DNA of 7,348 nt. It comes from Flavobacteriales bacterium. Lineage in GTDB: Bacteria; Bacteroidota; Bacteroidia; Flavobacteriales_D; Crocinitomicaceae. The stretch spans positions 1 through 7,348 of the forward strand of contig CANHBA010000105.1 of NCBI GenBank assembly GCA_947458985.1. The letters run 5' to 3'. Each line of letters begins with the position of its first letter. Position 1 is the first letter of the stretch. The translations under genes were made by a program, and so were the position numbers. This document shows, in pieces, positions 1 through 6,732 of this stretch. Under the pieces are notes generated by a model that worked only from the letters and a program-made list of their open reading frames with translations, did no database searches and was not told the origin of the DNA.

Positions 1-792
1 GAAATGGACGAACGCTACGAGCTTCTCAAAGACGCCAGCGTCAGAACTATCAAAGAATACAACGCGAAGTTTATTGGGCGCCGCTTGAATCCTGAAAAAG
101 GACATCGCTACCTCCCATATATCGTAGTGCTCATCGACGAGTTTGCCGACCTCATCATGACCGCAGGAAAGGAAGTCGAGCATCCGATTGCGCGCATTGC
201 ACAGTTAGCACGTGCCATTGGTATTCACCTAATTGTAGCCACACAGCGCCCTTCAGTAAACGTCATTACGGGTATGATCAAAGCCAACTTCCCGGCACGT
301 ATTGCCTTTAGGGTATTGTCAAAAATCGATTCGCGCACCATTCTAGATGCTTCGGGCGCAGACCAACTCATAGGCCGCGGCGACATGCTCATCTCAACCG
401 GATCTGAAATGAAGCGCTTGCAGTGTGGTTTTGTGGACACCCCAGAGGTAGAAGACATCTGTAGCTTTATTGGTTCGCAACGCGCGTATCCGGAAGCCTT
501 GATTTTGCCTGAATATGTTCCTGAGGGTTCTGAAGCTAGTGGCGATATCGACATGAATGAGATCGATAATATGTTTGTAGACTCCGCAAGAATTGTAGTC
601 ATGAACCAACAAGGATCGGCAAGTTTGTTACAACGCAAACTCAAACTTGGCTACAACCGAGCTGGGCGCATTGTAGATCAGCTAGAAGGTATGAATATCA
701 TCGGACCCTTCCAAGGCAGCAAGGCCCGCGAAGTATTGTTTACAGATATTGAAAGCTTGGATGAATTCTTGCGCGTAAAAGGCCTTTTGTAA
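1..792 (+). CDS. ftsK: DNA translocase FtsK/SpoIIIE family, C-terminal part (5' end outside window)
   Basis: FtsK is a hexameric, septum-anchored ATPase that pumps double-stranded DNA and helps resolve and segregate the chromosome terminus at division. The reading frame is open from base 1 (codon GAA), so the ATG at 4 is internal. The membrane domain, linker and Walker A lie upstream of the window. Visible (numbering from the Met at 4) are the MDERY-type segment at the start of the RecA-like beta subdomain, a Walker B strand ending in IDE (about 41-46), the ATQRPS motif (79-84) and the GRGDML segment (124-129), all typical of FtsK. After a variable linker (about 160-190), residues about 192-246 form the winged-helix gamma domain that reads KOPS-like polar sequences, including SLLQRKLKLGYNRAGRIVDQLE. 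The 264 visible residues are about one third of a usual 750-850-residue protein. Its TAA stop lies 2 bp from the stop of the convergent VOC gene. The family call is very secure. SpoIIIE-like naming is possible, but ftsK is standard outside sporulating Firmicutes. Confidence 0.95.
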   Translation, partial: EMDERYELLKDASVRTIKEYNAKFIGRRLNPEKGHRYLPYIVVLIDEFADLIMTAGKEVEHPIARIAQLARAIGIHLIVATQRPSVNVITGMIKANFPARIAFRVLSKIDSRTILDASGADQLIGRGDMLISTGSEMKRLQCGFVDTPEVEDICSFIGSQRAYPEALILPEYVPEGSEASGDIDMNEIDNMFVDSARIVVMNQQGSASLLQRKLKLGYNRAGRIVDQLEGMNIIGPFQGSKAREVLFTDIESLDEFLRVKGLL

Positions 793-806
793 GCTTACTT
801 GACGCG
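772..806. repeat. Tandem short palindromes spanning the two convergent stop codons
   Basis: Two perfect palindromes abut: AAAAGGCCTTTT (777-788) and GTAAGCTTAC (789-798). The second contains both stop codons, TAA of ftsK (790-792) and the complementary TTA of the VOC gene (795-797). They are enclosed by a 5-bp complementary pair, CGCGT (772-776) and ACGCG (802-806). No U-run follows on either strand, so this is not a canonical intrinsic terminator, yet it is the only structured sequence where the two convergent transcripts meet. It may be a weak bidirectional terminator or chance; short palindromes this size are common. Confidence 0.3.
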
Positions 807-1862
807 GTTAAGACCTAAGGCCTTGAGCATCCATTTAGGTAAATGCTTGCGTTTGCCGCCCTGTTTCAAATTGAGGTAAAGTCCGAGCTTCTTGAAAATA
901 GGAACTTTGTGGGTTTCTACAAATTCTATCCAATAGCCGTCTGGATCCTCGATGTATGCAAAACGACCCGCAGCCTCGCCCATATCGAACGAATTATCTG
1001 AATCTACTGTGAAGGGGCTTCCAAATTCAGCACAACGCGATTTAAGCGCATCCATGCCCTGAACATCGAAACAAAGGTGAATAAAACCCCAGTCGCCCCA
1101 AAAACGGTTCTCGAATATTTGACGCGCACCTGTTTGAGTACTCAGCTCCACTAATTCGATTTCTGTTATGCCTAAAAGTTGGGCAAAATAGCCTTCGCGG
1201 ACGTTGGCATGAGACAACAAAACCCGGCGAAAAGCATCTTTGCCACGAGGTAAAAAATCAAAATCTGAGAAAACTTGAGCGCTATCGTAGGCTACATGTT
1301 CAAAACCAAGTAACTCTTGGTAGAAACGCTTGCTGTTGTCCATGTTTGATACGCCAATGACTGCTCCTGCAACGCCTCCACATTTGGAAGGATGCTTTGA
1401 GGCTGCAAACCAAGAGCGGCCTTCTACAATTTGAAAGTAATTGCCATTGGGGTCTTGCACGTAGCATGTCCAACGCCCAGCAGGGTCTTGTTGTGCAGCG
1501 CTCACTTTTGCACCCATTTCTTGCAGGTGCTTTTGGGTGTGTTGAACGTCCTCAGATTTGATTTTACAAATAAAAACGCCGTAGTCACCAAGTTGAGGCT
1601 CAAAGGTTGGTTTAACCGTAGGGCGCGACGTAAATTGCCAAATTTCAAAACCGCCGCCACCTGCCATGTTCAAGGCCAGTGTTGCGGTGCGGTGCTGCAC
1701 TTCTCCGCCGGTATACCGGGTCATGAGCGGCGCGGGAGCTGCTTCTTCAAAAATACGGACATCTAGGCCAAAAGCCTTGCGGTACCAAATCCAAATCTCT
1801 TGTACATCGGGCACACCAATGCCCATTTGTTGAATGCCGTTTAAATGAAAAGTATTGTACAT
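795..1862 (-). CDS. VOC family (glyoxalase/bleomycin-resistance/dioxygenase fold) protein, two domains
   Basis: This is a 355-residue cytoplasmic protein (no signal peptide) built of two VOC modules. Domain 1 is about residues 7-148 and ends in the typical DPNGNYF segment (137-143). Domain 2 is about 164-317 and ends in DPDGYWIEF (306-314). VOC proteins bind a divalent metal between paired beta-alpha-beta-beta-beta units and act as glyoxalases, extradiol dioxygenases, epimerases or resistance proteins; the substrate here cannot be told. By eye against glyoxalase I, domain 2 keeps the third-strand His (H262 in FIHLCFDV) and the last-strand Glu (E313) but has Gly166 at the first-strand His position. 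Domain 1 has Gln12 at that position and Gln144 in place of the last Glu. A lysine/arginine-rich tail follows (about 324-355). The ATG at 1862 lies 4 bp after the patatin stop, so the two genes are probably co-transcribed and possibly translationally coupled; no clear Shine-Dalgarno is seen. 4-hydroxyphenylpyruvate dioxygenase has a similar size, but I do not see its C-terminal signature. Confidence 0.85.
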   Translation of the reverse strand: MYNTFHLNGIQQMGIGVPDVQEIWIWYRKAFGLDVRIFEEAAPAPLMTRYTGGEVQHRTATLALNMAGGGGFEIWQFTSRPTVKPTFEPQLGDYGVFICKIKSEDVQHTQKHLQEMGAKVSAAQQDPAGRWTCYVQDPNGNYFQIVEGRSWFAASKHPSKCGGVAGAVIGVSNMDNSKRFYQELLGFEHVAYDSAQVFSDFDFLPRGKDAFRRVLLSHANVREGYFAQLLGITEIELVELSTQTGARQIFENRFWGDWGFIHLCFDVQGMDALKSRCAEFGSPFTVDSDNSFDMGEAAGRFAYIEDPDGYWIEFVETHKVPIFKKLGLYLNLKQGGKRKHLPKWMLKALGLNRVK

Positions 1863-1866
1863 GGTA

Positions 1867-4158
1867 TTAGCGTATTGCGCGTTCGTTAAATAATAAATAG
1901 CCGAATCCTAATTGAAATTGCAAAGGTTGGGCGTATTTGGGTAAGTAATTAATGGTGGCGCGTACGGGCCCCACCGGAGAATGATAAATGACATGCGCCG
2001 CGGCCAGCAAACTGCGCCCATCTAGTGGTTTGGCATAGGTAAATGTGCCATCTGGGTTGAGGACCAACTGAATGATGGGTAAAAACGCATAGGCGTCTAG
2101 TCTTAAATCAATGTTTTTGAGGGGGCTCACAATGAGTTGTGCGCCTGCACAGGCATATTGCGTCGATCGATATGCTGCAATAAAGTAAGTATCTAAATCG
2201 GGTAAAACGTTGAGGCCTGGTAATGCCAACATACTGGCTGTATAGTTGGCAAACAACGATTGGCTATTGAGCACCGTTTTAAGATGCAAGCCAAAATTGA
2301 CCACTTGTTTCTTTTGAAATGGAAAAGTCAGGAGTTCAAGTTGAATACTCAACCAACGGTGTTGTTTGGTGACGGTGTCGTCAATGATAGAAGTGGTTCC
2401 GGGAAAGGTAAGTTCTCTACCTCTTACATAACTTGTTTTGAACTCAAAAAAGGTGCCCGAACTCGCAAATTGCTTGCGATTGAGTGTGTTTTTCGTATAG
2501 GCCACACGAATGCTTTCCCCCATGAAGGAGGTATAATCGGCGGTGTCTTCTTTGGTGAAATAATCGGTTTGGTAATAGGAGTCGTCTAGCCAAAAAAATC
2601 GGGTGTTGGCTGTGATGACGCTGTGTGTACCGGTTGGTATTTTCAGTTGTAAACCGGTGTAACGCTCTTCTTGTATCAAAAAAGAAGGCTTGACATCTTC
2701 AAAAAAGGTGGCAAAACTCTTGAAGTAGTCCCAGCGATTGAGTACCAAATAGGCACTCAAGGAAACAGGTACGCTTCCGGGCAACACCAATTCGTAATTG
2801 ACTTTACCCGAGCCATAGAATTTACCAAAGTAAGAAGAAACTTCTATTCGTTGCCCAACCAAGCCTGCCCTGCGATAGGCCAAACTCAAAAAACCCGTAT
2901 TGATGGCTCTTGATGAAATGATGCCGCCGAAGTCGACGCGAAACGCATTGGCTTTGTTCACTTTGAGTTGCAAAGACAAACTTGAATCTTGTTTCATGGA
3001 AAAACTCGGACTTACAAAACTGTAGTACGGCGCAGCTAAAGCTTTGTAATAGCGTTTTTCGAGTGAAAGGCTATCTAAAATGCGCTTACTGAATTTGGGT
3101 AGGATGGCAGCGCGCACAAACGGAAGATCTTGCTTGCGGTCCGAACTCGAGCGCACTTCACTCACGCGTAGTGGTAAAAGTTGTTGTTTGAAATTTTGTC
3201 TTTTTTGCAGTAACTCTTGCGGGTCAGCTCTGCTGCTCACGTACTTTAAAATGGTATCCATTTGCGTCATGGCTGCTAAATAGCCATCTTGAATTGCTTT
3301 TTGGACCTCAGCGAAATCGAAGGTACCTACACTGGTATTGGGTTCTATGATGAGCCCTTCAGCACAAGGCATGGTGTAATTTGTTGGGGTGGTCATCATG
3401 CTGGTGAGCAAACCAAAAAAATCGCGGTCCGAAACAGGCGCTAAGTTTTTGGAAACATTACTGCCAATGATGAAGTCGGGCTGAAATTCTTTATATAAAA
3501 CATCAATAGGAAAGTTATTGTAGAGGCCGCCATCAAAATACAGCACGCCATCTACCCTAACCGGATTCAAATAGAGCGGAAAAGTCATGGAGGCACGCAC
3601 TATTTGATTGAGCTTGCCATTTGAAAATGCAACGCTTTTTTTAGTTTCTACTGCGGAAGCCACACAGCGGTAAGGCACAAGTAATTGATTGAAATCTTCT
3701 TGTACGGAAGCGCTGGTGCGGCCAAAAATTTTGAGCATTTCGAAATCCAGATAAGTGGGGTCAATTAAGGCGAGCGGCAAAGATTTCTGAAGAATGCTGT
3801 CTTGGGCTACACTAAAATTGAACATAGAAGCATTGGCGGCATCATGGTAAAATAAAAATTGCTGTTGGGCTTCTTCTTGGCCCTTCACCATCAGCTGAAA
3901 TGATTCTGACAGCACATAAGCCTCAATTTCGGCAGGCGAATAGCCACTGGCATACATGGCGCCTACAAGAGCGCCTGCAGAAGTACCAACAATAAAGTCA
4001 ATTGGAATTTGATTTTGTTCAAGCGCTTTGAGCACACCCACATGCGCTACACCTGAAGCGCCACCTCCACTTAAGACCACCCCAACACGCTGTCTGTCTT
4101 GGGCAAAGAGCTGCAGTGTAAAAAAAAGGAAGGACAAGAGGTATTTGGTCTTCGACAA
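1867..4158 (-). CDS. Patatin-like phospholipase with POTRA and C-terminal outer-membrane beta-barrel (type Vd-like)
   Basis: This is a predicted secreted or surface lipid acyl hydrolase carried on its own outer-membrane barrel. Numbering from the TTG at 4158 (763 aa), residues 1-19 form a signal peptide (basic SKTK, hydrophobic LLSFLFFTLQLFA, likely cleavage before Gln20). The patatin domain (about 25-310) has the oxyanion-hole glycines GGGASG (31-36), the nucleophile elbow GTSAG (Ser60) and the catalytic Asp of DGG (Asp209), so the Ser-Asp dyad is complete. Residues about 330-401 look like one POTRA unit. About 405-757 alternate short beta strands like an Omp85-type barrel, ending in GFGYLLF with six residues after it. 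This order matches Pseudomonas PlpD-type autotransporters. No ATG occurs before the catalytic motif. TTG at 4158 gives the best signal peptide and has an A-rich leader; TTG at 4176 (adds six residues) is possible. TTG at 4218 would extend the frame into the divergent methyltransferase gene and is unlikely. The VOC gene follows 4 bp after the stop. Function is clear at family level; the substrate is unknown. Confidence 0.9.
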   Translation of the reverse strand: MSKTKYLLSFLFFTLQLFAQDRQRVGVVLSGGGASGVAHVGVLKALEQNQIPIDFIVGTSAGALVGAMYASGYSPAEIEAYVLSESFQLMVKGQEEAQQQFLFYHDAANASMFNFSVAQDSILQKSLPLALIDPTYLDFEMLKIFGRTSASVQEDFNQLLVPYRCVASAVETKKSVAFSNGKLNQIVRASMTFPLYLNPVRVDGVLYFDGGLYNNFPIDVLYKEFQPDFIIGSNVSKNLAPVSDRDFFGLLTSMMTTPTNYTMPCAEGLIIEPNTSVGTFDFAEVQKAIQDGYLAAMTQMDTILKYVSSRADPQELLQKRQNFKQQLLPLRVSEVRSSSDRKQDLPFVRAAILPKFSKRILDSLSLEKRYYKALAAPYYSFVSPSFSMKQDSSLSLQLKVNKANAFRVDFGGIISSRAINTGFLSLAYRRAGLVGQRIEVSSYFGKFYGSGKVNYELVLPGSVPVSLSAYLVLNRWDYFKSFATFFEDVKPSFLIQEERYTGLQLKIPTGTHSVITANTRFFWLDDSYYQTDYFTKEDTADYTSFMGESIRVAYTKNTLNRKQFASSGTFFEFKTSYVRGRELTFPGTTSIIDDTVTKQHRWLSIQLELLTFPFQKKQVVNFGLHLKTVLNSQSLFANYTASMLALPGLNVLPDLDTYFIAAYRSTQYACAGAQLIVSPLKNIDLRLDAYAFLPIIQLVLNPDGTFTYAKPLDGRSLLAAAHVIYHSPVGPVRATINYLPKYAQPLQFQLGFGYLLFNERAIR

Positions 4159-4171
4159 ATTCGTTCTTTTG
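4144..4171 (+). promoter_or_regulatory. Putative promoter for the rRNA methyltransferase gene
   Basis: TTCTTTTG (4164-4171) differs from TAnnTTTG at one position, and TTTG at 4144-4147 lies 16 bp upstream as a possible -33 element. The gap to the ATG at 4197 is 25 bp, with no Shine-Dalgarno. The element sits back to back with the -7 element of the patatin gene, 2 bp apart, and TTTGTACAAA (4168-4177), a perfect 10-bp palindrome, overlaps both. The match is imperfect, so confidence is modest. Confidence 0.35.
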
Positions 4172-4173
4172 TA

Positions 4174-4206
4174 CAAAGTTAACGAATCCCCAAACAATGC
4201 ATTCAA
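4174..4206 (-). promoter_or_regulatory. Putative Bacteroidota-type promoter for the patatin-VOC unit
   Basis: On the minus strand, TAACTTTG (4181 down to 4174) matches the Bacteroidota -7 consensus TAnnTTTG exactly. A TTG about 22 bp upstream (4206-4204, inside TTTG) could be the -33 element, at the long end of the usual spacing. A transcript would start only about ten bases before the TTG start codon at 4158, which supports that start over the two upstream TTG codons. The -33 part overlaps the first codons of the divergent methyltransferase gene. No experimental start site is known. Confidence 0.45.
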
Positions 4207-5360
4207 ATCCAAGCCCAAAAAGCGACCTACTCACCATCACACTCAAAAGTTTTTTTGGCTTTGAGGCCATTCTTGCCGATGAACTCAAAGAACTTGGCTA
4301 TCCCGAACCAGTATTGCTCAACAGAGCAGTTCAGATCAAGGGCACCTGGGCCGACGTCTATAAACTCAATCTTTATTGCCGTTGTGCCATTTCTGTATTA
4401 GTCGAAATCGATAAGTTCTACATCCAAAGCGAAGAAGACCTCTACAAACGCGCCATGCGCATCAAATGGCACGAACTTTTTGATGTCAACAAAACCTTTG
4501 CGGTCAAAGGCGCCATTTTTTCGCCCATTTTCAGCAACACGCACTATCCGTTCTTACTGATCAAAGATGCAATTGTCGATGTATTTAAAGCCAAAACAGA
4601 TGAACGCCCTAACATCGATGTTAAAAAACCAAGCATTCTTTTTGACCTTTACATCAAAGACAAAGAAGTAACACTTTCCGTTAACACCAGCGGTTTACCA
4701 TTGTTTCAGCGCGGCTACCGCACAGCAGTTGGGCCGGCGCCTATCAATGAAGTTGTTGCGGCTTGCTTGGTCAGAATGTCTGGTTGGGACCGCAAACAAA
4801 CGCTCGTAGATCCATTTTGTGGCTCGGGCACGCTACTTGTTGAGGCAGGTCTTTTGGCGAGCGGCATTCCAAGCAACATCGAAAGACAGCATTATGCTTT
4901 CAAGAATTTAAAGAATTACGATGCAGCTGTTTGGGAAGAACTCTATCAAAATGCACCCCGCATTGTACGTGAACTACCTTGTACACTCATTGGCGGCGAT
5001 ATTTCAGACGAAATGGTCCTGAAAGCGCGTAGAAACTTGCGCACTTTTTCTTTTGGTCGCTTTGTTGAGATCCATTCCACTCCTTTTGACAAACTCAAAA
5101 TTGAACCGCCTGTTTTTATCCTGACCAACCCACCTTACGACGAGCGCTTGTCTACAGACATCGAAGAGCTCTACGGAACTTTCGGTACATGGCTCAAACA
5201 CCAAATGGCAGGCAGCAAAGCTTGTGTCATTAGCGGCAGCCTAGAAGGTTTCCATGCGATAGGGCTCAAGGCATCTAAAAAAGACCGCATATTTAACGGC
5301 GACATCGAATGTGAATTCCGACAATACGACTTATTTCAAGGAAAAAAGGCGCTCAATTGA
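4197..5360 (+). CDS. rlmL: THUMP-domain class I SAM-dependent rRNA methyltransferase (RlmL N-terminal-half type)
   Basis: This 387-residue protein probably makes N2-methylguanosine in 23S rRNA (the E. coli RlmL position is G2445). It aligns by recall along the whole N-terminal half of E. coli RlmL: an N-terminal ferredoxin-like segment with FFGFEAILADEL (about 19-30), a THUMP RNA-binding domain (about 45-165, including KDAIVD and RPNIDVKKP), then a QRGYRTAVGPAPINE linker (171-185). A Rossmann methyltransferase domain follows, with SAM-binding motif I DPFCGSGT (205-212) and the catalytic NPPY (311-314) followed by DERL. The E. coli protein is a 702-residue fusion whose second half makes m7G2069; that half is absent here, as in shorter homologues such as the Bacillus YpsC group. 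The ATG at 4197 is favoured because the homologous segment begins about 10 residues later. The last codons and the TGA stop lie inside the terminator stem. The target base is inferred from family only. Confidence 0.88.
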   Translation: MHSNPSPKSDLLTITLKSFFGFEAILADELKELGYPEPVLLNRAVQIKGTWADVYKLNLYCRCAISVLVEIDKFYIQSEEDLYKRAMRIKWHELFDVNKTFAVKGAIFSPIFSNTHYPFLLIKDAIVDVFKAKTDERPNIDVKKPSILFDLYIKDKEVTLSVNTSGLPLFQRGYRTAVGPAPINEVVAACLVRMSGWDRKQTLVDPFCGSGTLLVEAGLLASGIPSNIERQHYAFKNLKNYDAAVWEELYQNAPRIVRELPCTLIGGDISDEMVLKARRNLRTFSFGRFVEIHSTPFDKLKIEPPVFILTNPPYDERLSTDIEELYGTFGTWLKHQMAGSKACVISGSLEGFHAIGLKASKKDRIFNGDIECEFRQYDLFQGKKALN

Positions 5361-5371
5361 GCGCCTTTTTT
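5342..5371. terminator. Bidirectional intrinsic terminator between rlmL and gltA
   Basis: A perfect 30-nt palindrome consists of six A, the GC-rich arm GGCGCTC (5348-5354), AATT at the centre, the matching GAGCGCC (5359-5365) and six T. Each strand reads as a GC-rich hairpin followed by a U-run, so it can stop transcripts from both convergent genes. The last codons of the methyltransferase gene (AAG GCG CTC AAT TGA) form the left arm and loop, and its stop codon is at 5358-5360. For gltA the hairpin begins 23 bp after its TAA. Confidence 0.93.
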
Positions 5372-5394
5372 GTTATGCTTAAAAGTGTGAATTC

Positions 5395-6681
5395 TTAGCG
5401 TTGTTCTACGGGAACGTAGTTGCGGTTGGTATGCCCAGTGTAAATCTGACGTGGACGGCCAATTGGCTCTTTGTTTTCGGTCATTTCTTTCCATTGTGCG
5501 ATCCAGCCTGGTAAGCGTCCGATGGCAAACATAACAGTAAACATTTCTGTCGGGATGCCCATTGCTTTGTAGATGATACCTGAGTAGAAGTCTACGTTTG
5601 GATATAAATTGCGCGCTTTGAAGTATTCGTCTTCTAAAGCTACTTTTTCTAATTTCTTAGCGATATCTAATAATGGATCGTTGACGCCTAATTTTTCAAG
5701 GACGTCGTCGCATGCTTTTTTGATGATTTTGGCGCGCGGATCAAAGTTTTTGTAAACGCGGTGACCAAAGCCCATGAGGCGGAATGGATCTTCTTTGTCT
5801 TTTGCTTTAGCAACCCATTTGTCTACGTTGCCGCCGTCGGCATGAATGCGCTCGAGCATTTCGATGACTTCTTGGTTGGCGCCACCGTGTAGCGGGCCCC
5901 AAAGTGCAGAAATACCAGCAGAAACTGAAGAGTAAAGGTTGGCTTGCGAAGAACCTACGATGCGCACTGTAGAAGTTGAACAGTTTTGTTCGTGATCGGC
6001 ATGCAAAATAAGAAGTTTGTTGAGGGCGTCAGTGACAACTGGATCGACGTGGTAGTCTTGAGTTGGCATTGAGAACATCATGTACATGAGGTTTTTGCAG
6101 TAGTCGTATTCGTTGCGTGGGTACATGAACGGATGGCGAATCAGGTTTTTGTAAGACCAAGCAGCAAGGGTAGGTAATTTCGCCAATAAACGATGAATAG
6201 TGAGGTTTTTGGCCTCCGGGCTGCGGTTCGGGTCTAGGGACTCTGGATAGAAAGTAGCCAAAGAAGCGACCATCGAAGAAAGTACACCCATTGGATGCGC
6301 CTTTGAAGGATATGCTTCAAAGAATTGTTTCATGTCTTCGTGGACCAATGTGTGCTTGCAGATGCTATCTTGAAAGGAATCTAGCTCTGTTTGGTTTGGC
6401 AAATTGCCATAAATGAGCAAATAAGCCACCTCAACAAAAGTTGCTTTTTCTGCGAGTTGTTCGATGGAATAACCACGATAATGAAGAATCCCTTCTTCGC
6501 CGTCGAGATAGGTAATGGCGCTTTTTGTTGCGCCGGTGTTTTTGTAGCCGGTGTCTAGGGTTACATAACCGGTTAAATCGCGCAATTTGGAGATGTCAAT
6601 TGCTTTTTCGTTTTCGGTACCGACTACAACTGGAAGTTCATAAACTTTACCGTCTAGCTCGATTTTGGCTGTTTCACTCAT
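5395..6681 (-). CDS. gltA: Citrate synthase (hexameric, E. coli GltA-like type II)
   Basis: Citrate synthase condenses acetyl-CoA with oxaloacetate to give citrate, the entry step of the TCA cycle in the cytoplasm. The 428-residue length matches the E. coli enzyme (427), and so does the layout. A short N-terminal beta domain (about 1-50), characteristic of the NADH-sensitive hexameric type, precedes the helical core. All three catalytic residues are present: His265 in GPLHGGAN, His307 in GFGHRVY and Asp364 in NVDFYSG. The HADHEQNCSTSTVR stretch (227-240) and the C-terminal RPRQIYTG (409-416) are also highly conserved. The ATG at 6681 begins MSETAKIELDGK, which lines up with family starts. It has no Shine-Dalgarno and lies 102 bp downstream of the peptidase gene, so it probably has its own promoter. 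It converges on rlmL through the shared terminator. The identity is secure; whether it is regulated by NADH is not visible. Confidence 0.97.
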   Translation of the reverse strand: MSETAKIELDGKVYELPVVVGTENEKAIDISKLRDLTGYVTLDTGYKNTGATKSAITYLDGEEGILHYRGYSIEQLAEKATFVEVAYLLIYGNLPNQTELDSFQDSICKHTLVHEDMKQFFEAYPSKAHPMGVLSSMVASLATFYPESLDPNRSPEAKNLTIHRLLAKLPTLAAWSYKNLIRHPFMYPRNEYDYCKNLMYMMFSMPTQDYHVDPVVTDALNKLLILHADHEQNCSTSTVRIVGSSQANLYSSVSAGISALWGPLHGGANQEVIEMLERIHADGGNVDKWVAKAKDKEDPFRLMGFGHRVYKNFDPRAKIIKKACDDVLEKLGVNDPLLDIAKKLEKVALEDEYFKARNLYPNVDFYSGIIYKAMGIPTEMFTVMFAIGRLPGWIAQWKEMTENKEPIGRPRQIYTGHTNRNYVPVEQR

Positions 6682-6714
6682 GTGATGGAAATATGTCGTT
6701 TGATAAATGTGTGC

Positions 6715-6730
6715 CTAAATTACAAAAGAA
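6715..6730 (-). promoter_or_regulatory. Putative gltA promoter elements
   Basis: Two overlapping candidates for a TAnnTTTG-type -7 element lie upstream of gltA on the minus strand: TTCTTTTG (6730 down to 6723) and TAATTTAG (6722 down to 6715), each one mismatch from consensus. The nearest TTG upstream is inside the palindrome at 6733-6755, 15 bp or 23 bp from them respectively. TTCTTTTGTA also occurs before the methyltransferase gene. The leader to the ATG would be about 30-40 nt. This is a sequence guess. Confidence 0.3.
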
Positions 6731-6732
6731 TC

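Noticed and set aside
225..644. Open frame of 139 codons on the minus strand opposite ftsK
   Set aside because: It lies wholly opposite conserved FtsK motifs and its translation shows no recognisable domain; it is a shadow of the real gene.
1431..1766. Open frame of 111 codons on the plus strand within the VOC gene
   Set aside because: It is antisense to a conserved two-domain protein, has no family resemblance and no supporting start signals.
2260..2589. Open frame of 109 codons on the plus strand within the patatin gene
   Set aside because: It is antisense to the barrel-encoding region, which has coherent alternating strands; no independent evidence of coding.
4159..4218. Extended patatin start at TTG 4218
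   Set aside because: It would overlap the first codons of the divergent methyltransferase and put 20 non-signal-like residues before a good signal peptide; the promoter-like element also lies inside this stretch.
4019..4288. Minus-strand frame of 89 codons across the divergent promoter region
   Set aside because: It overlaps the patatin signal peptide and catalytic region in another frame and the start of rlmL; cysteine- and serine-rich translation with no domain.
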